Shown here: in pieces, positions 38,101 to 47,315 of the stretch | How positions within the stretch are numbered: the stretch's first letter is position 1 | Layout: each line of letters starts with the position of its first letter | Assembly: GCF_029931775.1 (NCBI RefSeq) | Contig: NC_079325.1 | Span: 50,452,286 to 50,516,285 of the forward strand | DNA: 64,000 bases | Direction of reading: 5' to 3' | Source of the DNA: Euleptes europaea | Lineage: Eukaryota > Chordata > Lepidosauria > Squamata > Sphaerodactylidae | Made by a program: the position numbers and the translations under genes | The notes under the pieces: model-generated | Told to the model about the DNA's origin: nothing | Databases searched by the model: none | The model's input: only the letters and a program-made list of their open reading frames with translations

Positions 38101-41100
38101 AGAGGCTTCTGTTGGTAGCAGAGATGTCCCCAGGGGAGGGATGGGGAAAGAACATGTCAAAACGTTAGGGTTAGGTTTGCCAGCTCTGGGCTGGGAAATA
38201 CCTAGTGATCTGGGGGGTGCAGGCTGAAGAGGGTGGTTTTGGGGAGTGGAGAGACATCAATGGGGTATCATGCCATAGAGCAGAGGTGTACAAATCAAAT
38301 GTTACAAGAGCCAGATATGACATAAATGTCACTTGGTTGGGCCAGGCCATGCCTCGCCATCCCAGATTGAGAGTGGGAGGGGGTGGCTGCTTGGCTGGCT
38401 CATGGGCTGGATAAGACCTCTCAAGGGGCCGGATCTGGCTCAAGGGCCTTATGTTTGACACCCCTGCCATACAGTCCACCTTCCAAAGAGGCCATTTTCT
38501 CCAGGCAAACTAATCTCTGTCATCTGGAGATCAGCTGTAATCCCAGATCTCCAGCAACCATCTGGATGTTGGCAACCCTATCACAGGAGCGGAGTGATTT
38601 CTCCCACATAGCTCACTTATAGCCAACAAAATGCATCCTTGGACATTATCACAGCAAATGGTTCCTGTGACATGACTTGGCCTCAAGAGAGGGGGAAAGG
38701 AGGCATCACTCCGCAGCCATTACAGCCACATGTATTTATATTATCTTTTATTTGTTTTAAACATAATTGTATTTTGAATGCTTTTTATTGTTTGAAATGT
38801 TTTAATGACTGCTTCTTTGGGTACGTTGAGTTGGGTGCAAAGGTGGCTAGAAATGTTATAATTCAAATAAATAATAATAAAAGACCTTCCCTATCATGCC
38901 AATAAAGGTGACTGAAACTGAACTGAAAAGACCTTCCTAAGAACTGGAAACCGGGCTCCCACATTTGAGGAGGGGATGTGGCTCAGTGGTAGAGCATTTG
39001 CTTGGCATGCAGAAAGTCACAGGTTTAATCCCCAGCATCTCCAGTTAAAGGGACTAGGCAAGCAGGTGATGTGAAAGACCCCTGCCTGAAACCCTGGAGA
39101 GCCACTGCTGGTCAGAGTAGACAATACTGACTTTGATGGACCAAGGGTCTGATTCAATATAAGGCAGCTTCATGTGTTCACTTTCAGCACAACTAAGGCG
39201 GTGAAACTCTCTCACGCAGACAAAGAGTGTCTTGCTCAGGAGGTAAGAAACTTACACTGACCTGGAATGAGTCACAAAATCATAGGTTGGGACCTCGACT
39301 GTCTGGCCATCCACAATGTTCTTCAAGGTAGTATGCATCAACTCGTTGTCAAAAGCGTCTGCACAATTTTAAAAAGGTTCTGTTAAACATCCACATGCCA
39401 TCTTTGGGCCCAATTTGCTTTCTGCCCATTTGAGCTTGAGAGATGCTTCCATTTGGCCCAAAACCACACCATACCAACATTGTCTGTGAAATGGAAACCA
39501 TCTGGGTTGTGGAACAGCATTCAACCAGACCTTACGGAAGCAGTTCCCACAATGATTACAATGGTAACTCAGGATGTATTGCCCATTTTACAGGCGGGGA
39601 AGTTGAGGTGGGGAGATTTCCCCCCCCCAAAAAAAATGTGAAAACAACCTTTTCTGAATGATCAAGAAAATTACATCAGCATCTCACCCCACCCCTCTCC
39701 CCAACTCCTTTTACTAATCTCCTACAGAAGAGGAAATTTATTTTCTAACCAGCAATTTCTCCATAAGCAACAGGGTAGCTTTCACAAAGAGATGAAATTC
39801 ATCACGCCTCATATTGAAAAGGTGCTTGTGCCATCCGCTCCTCCGCCCCCAGCAGTTTCTAAAGTTTCTGCTTTCAGGGAACACTCTCTGCTATGGCTCC
39901 TGAGCCCCAGAACAGCAGGGCGCTGCAGAGGATTCTGGCCAAGCCGCAGGGTCCATGTTTAGGTTCCTGCTGCCCTGCCTGAAATGAGTGTGACCGAAGA
40001 CATGCCCAGCTCTCCTCTGCAGCAAGGGAAGATCTGATGCGATGAGTAACTTCCTCCGCCATGACTGATCTTCTCTTTGAGGAAACCTTTGTTCAAATAT
40101 TGCAGGATGCCAAAAACGCCACGGAGCAGGCGGCCGCTTCTCTTTTTCCTTCACTGTGAAGTCACTGATCAGCCACGGTGGGAGTGGGGGCTTCCTGCCC
40201 CCCTCCACCCTGTAGCAGACCCAAACCAGCTCTTGGTATCACTCCAGGGGTCTTCAAACAGGAAGGACGTGGCCTGTTGCCACTTGAGGACAACTGTCTT
40301 CAAAAACTGACATCCCCCCCCCCCCAAAAAAAACAGTTGCTGTAACTTTGCTTTCTTTCTGACCCAGGAGTTCTTTCTTTATTAAAAATACAGCTAACAG
40401 CCAAACATATACAGAAGCATATTCAAAAAATGGTTTCCAACAGCCCAAATAAAAATACAATAAAACAAGAGTAATCCTACAACAATGCTATGCAAATTGA
40501 TCCTTAAAACACTTGCTATGAAAAACCTGTTTTTAGTCTATTGTAAAGTTCTTTGTAGCAACGTTACCAAACAAATTTTGCTGGATTTTAATAGCGGCGC
40601 CACAAAACTTAGCTGTGTCAGCAGAGACCCTAGGATTTTCACCTGTGAGCAGCTTTTTAGCCCACTGTGCATCCGAGCAGCCTGGAAGCTTATTAAGCCA
40701 GGGCAGAATAAATTTAGCACGAATCTCCTTATAAAACAGCAAATAAGAACATGCTCCAAAGTTTTCACACACCCCAAACTCAGGAGTTCTAAGAGGAAAA
40801 CCAGAGAAGAGCCGTGCAGCGACTCCGTCACATTTACCAAAATCTTGCCCAATGTTTAAAAAAAGTTATAAGAAGACATTATAATTTGTGGATTTAATTG
40901 ATTCACAGTAACAGACGGCTAATTGGTTTTTGCAGACTAGTACAAGTATCAAACCTGTTGGTTATTAAAGTATCTTTTTTTGGTTTGTTTTTTAACGCGT
41001 TAAAAATATTTCACCACTGCTCCATTGACCAAATCTTTTTTTGATTGGTCAAAGGGGCACCCCGACTTCCAAGAAACCCCAGGGTTTCCAGGAACACCTC

Positions 41101-43460
41101 TGAAGAACCAGCTCCCTAAAGAGACCACCATCTCCCACGATAATTCAGTAACGAGACCACCCTTTCCCTTCGTGCAGGTCTCGAGCCCAACAAACCAGCC
41201 CGCTACTGGGACGTTCCCAGCAATACCTGGGTGGTCGAAGTTGTACTGCCCCTTCAGGGCTTTGGCCTTCTGCTCAGCTGTGAGCACCTTATAGAAGCGA
41301 TCCTGGCTTAGGATGACCACTTTCCTCTGGCGATGATCCACCTCATTTTGACCCAGGAGTTCCATGATCTTCTCACATACTGTCGACTACAGAAGAAACA
41401 AATAAGAAACAGGCGAGGTCAGAGGAATGGCTCTCGATCCCCTTTCCAACAGAGGCTCAAAAAAACAACCTTTAATGCTCAGTTAGTGACAGGCGAGGAG
41501 ACGGGAACTGGCAAGCAGCCTTCAACTAGATAGGAGTCCAGTAGCACCTTAGAGACTAATAAGATTTTCAGGGTATGGGTTTTCGAGAGTCAAAGCTCCA
41601 TTATCCATTAATACAAAGGGAAAATATTATAAAAATCATGTACAGATGGCACCTCACACTTGACAGTCGCAAAAATTATCATTAGGCCAATTTGTTGGCG
41701 CTGCAACAAAAGTATTGGCACTCTTTTTCATGTCCGGTGGCATTATCCACTAGCATACCGATTTTGTACCAACATATTCAAAGAGATTAACAATATCCTA
41801 GATTTTAAATTAGTGTGTGAGCCTAAGGTAGCTCTCTTAAGTACTCTGCCTGAAGATGTACTGCAGAGAAAAAAGTATGCACTTGAAAACCTTTTGGTCG
41901 CGGCCAGGCAACTGTTAGCATAGGCTTGGAAAATACAAGGAGAGATTAGCACAACAAGAATCTGGTAGCATCCTGAGCAAGATTCGAGTCCAGTAGCAAC
42001 CTTAGAGACCAACAAGATATTTGGGGTATAAGCTTTTCAGAGTCAAAGCTCCCTCTGTCAGATACCCTCGAAAGCTTATACCCTAGAACTCTTGTTGGCC
42101 TGTAAGGTGCTCCTGGACTCGAATCTTGCTCTTCTACTGCAAACCAACACGGCTGTTCACGCAAAACTATCTCGTGGCACCTGGAAGACTTAATACTTTT
42201 GTTGCAACAGGAATTTTTGCAAATTTCATCAATGCTCAAATCAGGGATCCACTTCACGAACTGCACCTCCTAAGCTGTAGGGGAGGCGTGTGACGCTGGT
42301 CTCTGACCAGTTTGCAAACCACGGTAGATGGTCTTTACAGAGAGCCAGTGTGGTGTGGTGGTTAAGAGCAGCGGACTCTAACCTGGAGAACCAGGTTTGA
42401 TTCCCCGCTCCTCCACATGAAGCCTGCTGGGTGACCTTGGGCCAGTCACAGTTCTTTCAGAACTCTCAGCCCCACCTACCTCACAAGGTGTCTGCTGTGA
42501 GGAGAGGAAGGAGATTGTAAGCTGGTCTGAGACTCCTTAAAGGTAGAGAAAAGAAGGGTATAAAAACCAACCTCTTCTTCTTTTTTCAGGTACCAGAAGG
42601 TTCCCAGCAGTTTGGACGTCACCAGGCTGCCACAGCTACCCCACCAGAATCCACTGCTAAGGAAGCGTCTCATTTTTTTCCAGGGAATCCCATGGACCTA
42701 TTGCAGTTTTAATCTTACCCTTCTCTTTGAGGAGCTCAGCAAAGTAACGCAGGATTTCTTCCCCCAACAAACATGTCAGGTAGGCTAGGGTGAGAAAATA
42801 AGAAGAGCCTAGCCGCCCTGACCTGGATAGCCCGATCTCGTCAGATCTCAAAAGCTAAGCAGGGTCGACCCTGGCTAGCATTTGGATGGGAGACCTCCAA
42901 GGAATTCCTGGGTCGGGTCATGAGACAGCAGGGTAGACTTCCCCTGCCTATGGAAGATCCACTGATTTAGCAATTTGCAATAATCTCTTTTCCTTTCTGT
43001 AAAATGTATTGAAATGTATTAGGGCAGCCAGGGAATAGCTTGTTGCTGGGCAGGATATCTCTGTGTGTGTATGTCTGTGTGCTAAGGAATTGGGGCAAGA
43101 GTCATGGAGGGTTACAGTAAACCATAGCAAGAACTGGGTGAAACTGTTACTCTACTGCCGCCTCGATGTCTGGAGTGCTATCAGCGCTACCCTGAATGTT
43201 GATGGGTTGTCATATCTTGAATTTGGATCAATATCCCTTCCTCAGTATGATCGGGGCTCAGAGATTTTTACTCGGTAGAGTGCTCTGGGTAGCAGCTGCT
43301 TCAAATAAATAACTGTTTTCTTGCAAACAACGGTTTTGGGTCTCCTTCTCCTCCACGAACCATTTTACCACATCAGAGGCAGGCAATGGCCAACCACCTC
43401 TGAACGTCTCTTGCCTTGAAAATGCCACCAGGGATTGCCCTAAGTCAGATGTGACTTGAT

Positions 43461-43539
<79 letters not shown>

Positions 43540-44266
43540 AATCTGGATCAAACCAACAGTCCACCTAGCGCAGCATCCTGTTTCCAACTGGGGTCAACCA
43601 GGTGCCTCCAGATGGCGTGCCATCTGCGACCCCACCCCCAGAAGCGAGCATTTAGAGGTACACTGCCTCTGAACAAGGAGGTTCCATCGCGCCCTCCGGG
43701 CAAACAGCCCTTCAGAGGCCTCTCTCCTCCCTGACTTTGTGTCCACCCCCTCCTAAAGCCACCCGAGCTGAGCGGCCATCGCCACATCTTCGCGGCCGGG
43801 CGGGCCATGAAGAGGGCCGGCCCAGGCAGGGAGTCCTCCCGCCGCCCCCACCTCTCGTCGGCAACGCAATGCAAAGAGGGAAAAGCGGTGCGCGGGTTTC
43901 GTCCGCCCAAAAGCCTCCAGGACCTGCTGTCAGCCGCGGGACAATAAAAGCACGCATTCAAAAACATCCTTACAACGCCACATTTTGCAAAAATTCCTGT
44001 TGCAAAAGTCTGCATTTTGCAACGCGGCGGTGCTCCTGCAACAAGATTTGTAGCGCAGCATTTCAGCAGGGTTAATGCAACTCATGGGGGTGGGCGGGGA
44101 GGGGGGGGAGGAAGCCTTTAGCCCCGGGGGGGGCCCAAGAGCGCCCTACCTTGCCGCTGGCGGTGCCTCCGCTCACCCCGATCAAGAAAGGCCTCGGGTG
44201 CGGCCGCTCCGCTTCCCCAGCGCCTAAGAGCTCCGGGCTGCTGCTGCTGCAGCCCGCGGAGGCCAT
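31952..44266 (-). CDS. UCK1: UCK1, uridine-cytidine kinase 1 (7 exons, complete)
   Basis: Phosphorylates uridine and cytidine to UMP and CMP with ATP or GTP; the first step of pyrimidine nucleoside salvage, cytosolic. Exons in transcript order: 44150-44266, 41227-41386, 39262-39358, 37222-37364, 35020-35114, 34707-34755, 31952-32139. They join in phase to 282 residues (human 277). Visible motifs: P-loop [12 protein letters not shown] (residues 30-41, split by intron 1), [87 protein letters not shown]. The tail ends [13 protein letters not shown], identical to human. The start ATG (44266) is the first in frame before the P-loop. The N-terminus has an extra Ser run (CSSSSPE). It is convergent with POMT1, and its promoter lies in a GC-rich island. 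Confidence 0.97.
32191..32403 (+). mobile_element. Short hAT-type MITE (GGTTGCCA family)
   Basis: TAGGGTTTCCAGC to GTTGGCAACCCTA. Flanks CCGACGAC and CTGATGAC match at 6 of 8. It lies 50 bp upstream of the UCK1 exon 7 acceptor, inside intron 6. Confidence 0.8.
32939..33565 (-). mobile_element. LINE 3' end with C-terminal peptide (unnamed family)
   Basis: On the minus strand: a frame with [36 protein letters not shown] and [14 protein letters not shown], then about 400 bp of non-coding 3' UTR, ending GCTCTGAGCCCGGTCTTGGC and (TAAA)n. The peptide has the APxxWNxLPxxLR...FKxxLKTxLF look of CR1/L2-clade C-termini. A CR1 scrap (33170-33290) is mixed in. Confidence 0.55.
33594..33790 (+). mobile_element. 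tRNA-derived SINE, worn
   Basis: AGAACCAGCAGGATGTAGAA, ATTCAAATCTCCACTCTGAC, then GATAAATGGGAGAGGGG: a decayed copy of the 15.06-kb SINE. Confidence 0.4.
34098..34306 (-). mobile_element. Short hAT-type MITE, perfect 8-bp duplication
   Basis: TAGGGTTGCCAACC to GCAACCCTA, flanked on both sides by TTTGTCAA (34090-34097 and 34307-34314). Confidence 0.88.
34707..34755 (-). CDS. UCK1: UCK1 exon 6
   Basis: A 49-bp exon, [16 protein letters not shown]. Acceptor CTGCAG, donor GTAAGA. Confidence 0.96.
35020..35114 (-). CDS. UCK1: UCK1 exon 5
   Basis: [31 protein letters not shown]. Acceptor TCTAAAG, donor GTACTA. Human has VRRGRD where this reads MKRGRD. Confidence 0.96.
35183..35391 (+). mobile_element. 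Short hAT-type MITE
   Basis: TAGGGTTGCCAGCTCCAGG to GGTTGGCAACCCTA; flanks TTTATGGA and ATTACGGA (6 of 8). Only 69 bp upstream of UCK1 exon 5 on that strand. Confidence 0.82.
35665..35981. mobile_element. hAT element, CAGGGGTCCCCAAC type
   Basis: Starts CAGGGGTCCCCCAACG, ends GACGGGGATCCCTG, and is flanked by a perfect 8-bp duplication CTCTACGA (35657-35664, 35982-35989). 317 bp, non-coding. Confidence 0.85.
35990..36053 (+). repeat. (GGAT)n/(GGAA)n microsatellite
   Basis: About ten GGAT units followed by about five GGAA units. It begins immediately at the right-hand target duplication of the hAT element. Confidence 0.9.
36610..37115 (-). mobile_element. LINE 3' end with C-terminal peptide, second copy
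   Basis: Same family as 32939-33565: minus frame [50 protein letters not shown]; 3' UTR ending at TTTATTTAAAACATTTCTAT. Confidence 0.55.
37222..37364 (-). CDS. UCK1: UCK1 exon 4
   Basis: [47 protein letters not shown]. Acceptor CTACAG, donor GTAATG. Confidence 0.97.
37390..37800 (-). repeat. Dispersed LINE-type 3' sequence, unnamed
   Basis: TAGGGAGGCGGTTCCAAAG, TTTTGGGGCCATGACGGAG and GATCGCCCTTTCTTGGCTTG are landmarks of a repeat common in reptile DNA. The left part is A-rich. I cannot name it. Confidence 0.45.
38172..38580 (+). mobile_element. Short hAT-type MITE split by another hAT
   Basis: TAGGTTTGCCAGCTCTGGG to GTTGGCAACCCTA with the family body, split at 38281 by the next feature. 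Confidence 0.8.
38281..38466. mobile_element. hAT element (CAGGGGTGTCAAA type) nested in MITE
   Basis: CAGAGGTGTACAAATCAAAT to GTTTGACACCCCTG. Target duplication CCATAGAG/CCATACAG (38273-38280, 38467-38474). It is a shortened relative of 20332-20635. Confidence 0.85.
38966..39182 (+). mobile_element. tRNA-Ala-like SINE
   Basis: GGATGTGGCTCAGTGGTAGA, TTGGCATGCAGAAAGTC, GGTTTAATCC, to AAGGCAGCTTCATGTG. 80 bp from UCK1 exon 3. Confidence 0.85.
39262..39358 (-). CDS. UCK1: UCK1 exon 3
   Basis: [32 protein letters not shown]. Acceptor TGTGCAG, donor GTCAGT. Confidence 0.96.
40480..40860 (-). mobile_element. LINE C-terminal fragment (Ingi/Vingi-like)
   Basis: A minus frame carries [20 protein letters not shown] and CGAAIK, which line up with YLLPDRNHWVSKQVARFCLG of the 23.5-kb copy. 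Weak but in order. Confidence 0.45.
41227..41386 (-). CDS. UCK1: UCK1 exon 2
   Basis: [50 protein letters not shown]. Acceptor CTGTAG, donor GTATTG. Confidence 0.97.
41523..41612 (+). repeat. Dispersed GAGTCCAGTAGCA repeat, fragment
   Basis: GGAGTCCAGTAGCACCTTAG, AGACTAATAAGATTTTC and TCGAGAGTCAAAGCTCC; family of 7685-7890. Confidence 0.55.
41624..41940 (+). mobile_element. L1 LINE ORF2 C-terminal fragment
   Basis: Frames with KIMYRWHLT, then [20 protein letters not shown] and [12 protein letters not shown] match the L1 ORF2 end (CWRC...GT..H..W.C, then AARxLIA). One frameshift lies near 41655. Confidence 0.65.
41965..42165 (+). repeat. Dispersed GAGTCCAGTAGCA repeat, fold-back copy
   Basis: GATTCGAGTCCAGTAGCAAC to the reverse CTGGACTCGAATCTTGCTC; best-kept copy of the 7685-7890 family, with both arms. 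Confidence 0.6.
42338..42592 (+). mobile_element. tRNA-derived SINE, GTGGTTAAGAGC type
   Basis: GAGCCAGTGTGGTGTGGTGG, TTAAGAGCAGCGG, GGTTTGATTCC, ending TATAAAAACCAACCTCTTC. Confidence 0.82.
42812..43470 (+). mobile_element. 5S-headed SINE split by an insert
   Basis: The best 5S-like head of the window (GATCTCGTCAGATCTCAAAA, GCTAAGCAGGGTCGACCC, TTGGATGGGAGACC). It breaks near 42920 and resumes at 43376 with AGGCAGGCAATGGCCAACC, GTCAGATGTGACTTGATAG. Confidence 0.75.
42921..43372. mobile_element. Possible solo LTR inside 5S SINE
   Basis: A 452-bp insert bounded by TGAGACAGC and TTTACCACA, with an AATAAATAA near its 3' quarter. TG...CA ends and a lone position suggest a solo LTR, family unknown. 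No clean target duplication is seen, so this is tentative. Confidence 0.35.
43462..43541 (+). repeat. (GAAA)n microsatellite
   Basis: About twenty perfect AGAA units growing from the 3' end of the 5S SINE; the sister SINE at 62.3 kb ends in a short GAAAGAAAAGAAAAAA. Confidence 0.95.
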
Positions 44267-44560
44267 GGCCCGGGTTGCATCGCAGGCAGGGCCGGCCGCA
44301 GCGGGGAGACTACAACCCCCAGGAAGCCTCACGGCGACGGGCGCGCTTGCCCGAACGGCGGGTGGGCCGCAAGGCATGGCGGGAAATGGAGTCACGGAAA
44401 GAGGGGCTTGCGCGAGACGCCTTCCAGGGGGCAGAAGCAGCTCGAGCGACGGTCCGGGGCCGAGTGGGCGGGGCGGGGACAAGTGCGGAGGCGGGGCTTG
44501 GCGGCTCAAGGGGCGGGGCTTCAGAGGAGCAGCAGGTGATTGGCTGGGCGATAAAAAAAG
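43740..44560 (-). promoter_or_regulatory. UCK1: GC-rich island, UCK1 promoter and 5' UTR
   Basis: Dense in C, G and CpG over UCK1 exon 1, part of intron 1 and some 300 bp upstream, unlike the AT-leaning surroundings. It includes GGGCGGGG-type GC boxes (for example near 44465-44520). No TATA box is seen at a useful distance. A 104- to 205-codon frame on the plus strand here is an artefact of GC richness. Confidence 0.7.
44150..44266 (-). CDS. UCK1: UCK1 exon 1 (start)
   Basis: [20 protein letters not shown], then [15 protein letters not shown]; ends AAG|GTAGGG. Walker A is cut after Lys by the intron. Confidence 0.95.
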
Positions 44561-44618
44561 GGTTTGCAACATATTGGGGGCGGGGATGACGAGGCCGAAA
44601 TGGATGCTGGGGAAAAGC

Positions 44619-44690
44619 AGGGTTGCCAACTCCCGGTTGGGAAATCCCTGGAGATTTAGGGGCAGAGTGTACGAAGGGTACAGTTTGGGA
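44619..44690 (+). mobile_element. Short hAT-type MITE, left fragment
   Basis: AGGGTTGCCAACTCCCGGTT, GGGAAATCCCTGGAGATTT, then cut off by the SINE at 44691. Confidence 0.6.
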
Positions 44691-44779
44691 AGGGGCTGTG
44701 GCTCGGTGGTAGAGCCTCTGCTTGGCATGCAGAAGGTCCCAGGTTCAATCCCCGGCCTCTCCAGTTAAAGGGACTAGGG

Positions 44780-45064
44780 CAGTGGTTCCCAACCTTTTTT
44801 TGACCAGGGACCACTAGGGTTTTTTTGTTCAGTGCAGGGACCCCAAGGTTCAAAATAAAAATTCTGAGAATTTGAAAATAAACTTGAATCATAACTGTTA
44901 GTTAAACATTAAGCTTAGAATAATATTTGAATATATAATTTTATAATAGAGAACTTTTAATTGAAAATATTAATTTATTATGGGTTTATAACTTTGTTTC
45001 GCGGACCTTAATTTAGTTCTCGCGGACCCCTGGGGGTCCACGGACCCCTGGTTGGGAACCAGTG
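44780..45064. mobile_element. hAT element, CAGTGGTTCCCAACC type
   Basis: CAGTGGTTCCCAACC at the left, GGTTGGGAACCAGTG at the right, and perfect 8-bp duplication GACTAGGG (44772-44779, 45065-45072). AT-rich non-coding middle; charlie-like ends. Confidence 0.9.
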
Positions 45065-45114
45065 GACTAGGGCAAGTAGGTGATGTGAAAGATCTCTGCC
45101 TGAGATCCTGGAGA

Positions 45115-45790
45115 TAGGGTTGCCAGGTCCCTCTTCACAACCAGCTGGAGGTTTTTGGGGTGGAGCCTGAGGAGGGTGGGGTTTGGGGAGGGGAGGGACC
45201 TCAATGCCATAGAGTCCGATGGCCAAAGCGGCCAATTTCTCCACGTGAATTGATCTTTATCAGCTAGAGATCGGTTGTAATAGCAGCAGATCTCCAGCTA
45301 GTACCTGGAGGTTAGCAAATACAAAATAGCAGAAAAACAAGCATTCAGTAAATGCAAAGTATGTCTTTGTTCAATTTAGGCATATAGTTAACATACAATT
45401 ATATAATCGTTGTCTGTGCAATATGATGCAGGATAAATCATAAACAACTTGTAATTGCAAATGTCTGAGTCCCATTCAAAGAGTCGTTGTGCGAATATCT
45501 CGCCAAACTTGCACCAAGGAGACATGGATATACTCTCAATAACATCCAGACTTGGTAGTGGAAATAGCAGGTATCTTCTGTTGCTGCTGTTTGGAGTATA
45601 TTGACTCTTAAGTAGAACAAGTGGCAATAGTAGATCGCGTATATATAATATAGGGTGCCAGATATTCCCTGTTTCGACCACTAGAGGAGGTGGTCTTCTT
45701 CAGCTGCCAACTCGGGCTGTATAATAACACACTCCTCTGTTGGGTGGGATCAATTGTCCTTACTCTAGTACCTGGAGGTTGGCAACCCTA
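45115..45790 (+). mobile_element. Short hAT-type MITE in SINE, itself split
   Basis: TAGGGTTGCCAGG to GGTTGGCAACCCTA. The perfect 8-bp duplication CCTGGAGA (45107-45114, 45791-45798) proves the ends and the hAT class. A Penelope-like insert occupies 45319-45764. Confidence 0.9.
45319..45764 (-). mobile_element. Penelope-like insertion with hammerhead-like core
   Basis: A 446-bp insert between 21-bp direct repeats starting CTAGTACCTGGAGGTT (45298-45318, 45765-45785; 20 of 21 match). Minus strand: CTGAAGA (45703-45697), six-pair helix GACCAC/GTGGTC, GAAA (45675-45672). Non-coding. Confidence 0.6.
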
Positions 45791-45881
45791 CCTGGAGAGC
45801 TGCTGCCAGTCAGACAATACTGACTTGGATGGACCAAGGGTCTGATTCAGTAGAAGGCAGCTTTGTGTGTTCATGTGAGGG

Positions 45882-46218
45882 CAGGGATGCCGTAACGCCC
45901 GCCACCCTCCAAAACAGCTATTTCCTCCAAGGGAACTGGTCACTGTCGCCTGGAGGTCAGTTGCAATTCCGGGAGATCTCCAGGCTCCACCTGAAGGTTG
46001 GCAAACCCAGAAAGAGAAAAGTTATTGTTTTTAAAGGTGGAAAAGTCTGCTTTAATTTTTTTAAAAAAAACAGAAAACATACATGCTTCTGTGGAGGGTA
46101 GCCTCAATGACGTCACATCCCTGCTGAGGTTCTTTCTCCTTCCCAAATCCCACCCTCCCCGGGGCCCACCCTCCCCAAATTTCTAGGAATTTCTTGACCT
46201 GGAGTTGCCAAACCTACT
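45882..46218 (-). mobile_element. Short hAT-type MITE relatives, fragments
   Basis: AACTGGTCACTGTCGCCTGG, GGGAGATCTCCAGG and TTGACCTGGAGTTGCC are family landmarks, but order and ends are disturbed. Confidence 0.45.
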
Positions 46219-46219
46219 T

Positions 46220-47135
46220 GAGTCTCAGGGAGAAGGATGAACTATAAACACCATAAATAAGTAAATAAATAAAGTTACAGAATAATCCATTGTCACAGAT
46301 CAATATTGCTGAAGGCTGATTTTTATTGAAGGGGTGAGAGAAGGCAACCCACTGGCGTCTTTTTTTTAATCGCCAACACAGGAAACAAGAAAGATCCTAA
46401 AAAGTCTTTTCCTTCTAATAAGAAATGAGAAAGATCCTACAATAAGAAACGAGAAGGATCATAAAAAGTCTTTTCCTTCTAAGGAGAAGGTTTTGTGTAT
46501 GCAATTAAAATTCTCTCACAACACCTTCAAGATCTCAGAAAAAGCCCCTATAAATTGGGGTTTTGTGATATTTATTCATCTAAAATATTTATGTGCTGCT
46601 TCTCTGCCGCCAGGGCCTGAGTAAGTTCACAGAAACGTAATTAAATTAAAAACCAACTCAGACAGCAGCACAATCTGAAACAAGAATGCAAAAACCAGCA
46701 AGAACGATAAGGAAAATGAAATGTGATTTTTAAAATATAAACAGAAACAAAAAACAACAACAGTGACCAATTAAAATAATCATATGGCTAAAAAAACAGG
46801 AAACACCTTTTTAAAATTAAAATCCACCTTTTAATCTGTGTTTAAGGATGGCCAGAGCAGCTCACAACAGATTTTAAACAATATCAAAACTCCAGTGAAA
46901 ATAGTAATGATGCATGGCACGTATAGAGTGCTTTGAGTGTTCAAAGTACTTCTCACGTGTGGCATTGTTTTAATCCTTACAACAGGCCTATAAGGTAGTT
47001 CACTATCATTAATCCCATTTTGCAGATGGCGGAGGGGACTGAGGGGGAGGGCCTTGGTCCTTCTAGCAAATTTGTGGCAGAGAGCTTTCCTCCATCTCCG
47101 TTTCCTCCGTCTCCCTCAGCTCCTCCTTCCAAACA
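46220..47135 (+). other. AT-rich intergenic sequence, partly LINE-type tail
   Basis: Contains a doubled AAGTCTTTTCCTTCTAA unit (46403-46482) and a block near 46580-46700 like the non-coding LINE 3' ends at 33 and 36.6 kb. No gene is seen. Confidence 0.4.
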
Positions 47136-47219
47136 ATTGGCAAGTCCCTGCCCTCCCCAGGCCCCACCTCCCAAATCTCCAGGGGATTCCCAACCTAGGG
47201 TTGGCAACCCTAGGCCCAG

Positions 47220-47315
47220 TGTTACAGCAAGCTTCCATGGCAGCGTGGGGATTCGAACCCGGACCTCCTGGCTCCTAGTCCAACACACTAATCACTACAC
47301 CACGCTGGCTCTGTT
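47220..47315 (-). mobile_element. tRNA-derived SINE head fragment
   Basis: Minus strand reads AGAGCCAGCGTGGTGTAGTG, GATTAGTGTGTTGGACTAGG, GGGTTCGAATCCCCACGCTG: head of the 15.06-kb type only. Confidence 0.65.

Larger units (their letters stand above)
44691..45880 (+). mobile_element. tRNA-Ala-like SINE carrying two DNA transposons
   Basis: The head GGGGCTGTGGCTCGGTGGTA to GGGACTAGGG, a middle piece GGCAAGTAGGTGATGTG to CTGGAGA, and the end GAGCTGCTGCCAGTCAG to GAAGGCAGCTTTGTGTG make one SINE. It is separated by inserts at 44780 and 45115. Confidence 0.85.

Noticed and set aside
42825-42915. 5S rRNA gene
   Set aside because: Only part of the 5S sequence is present, diverged, and joined to a SINE body.
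44151-44768. 205-codon plus-strand frame over the UCK1 promoter
   Set aside because: It is antisense to UCK1 exon 1 in GC-rich DNA, where stops are rare, and runs into a SINE; no protein family fits.
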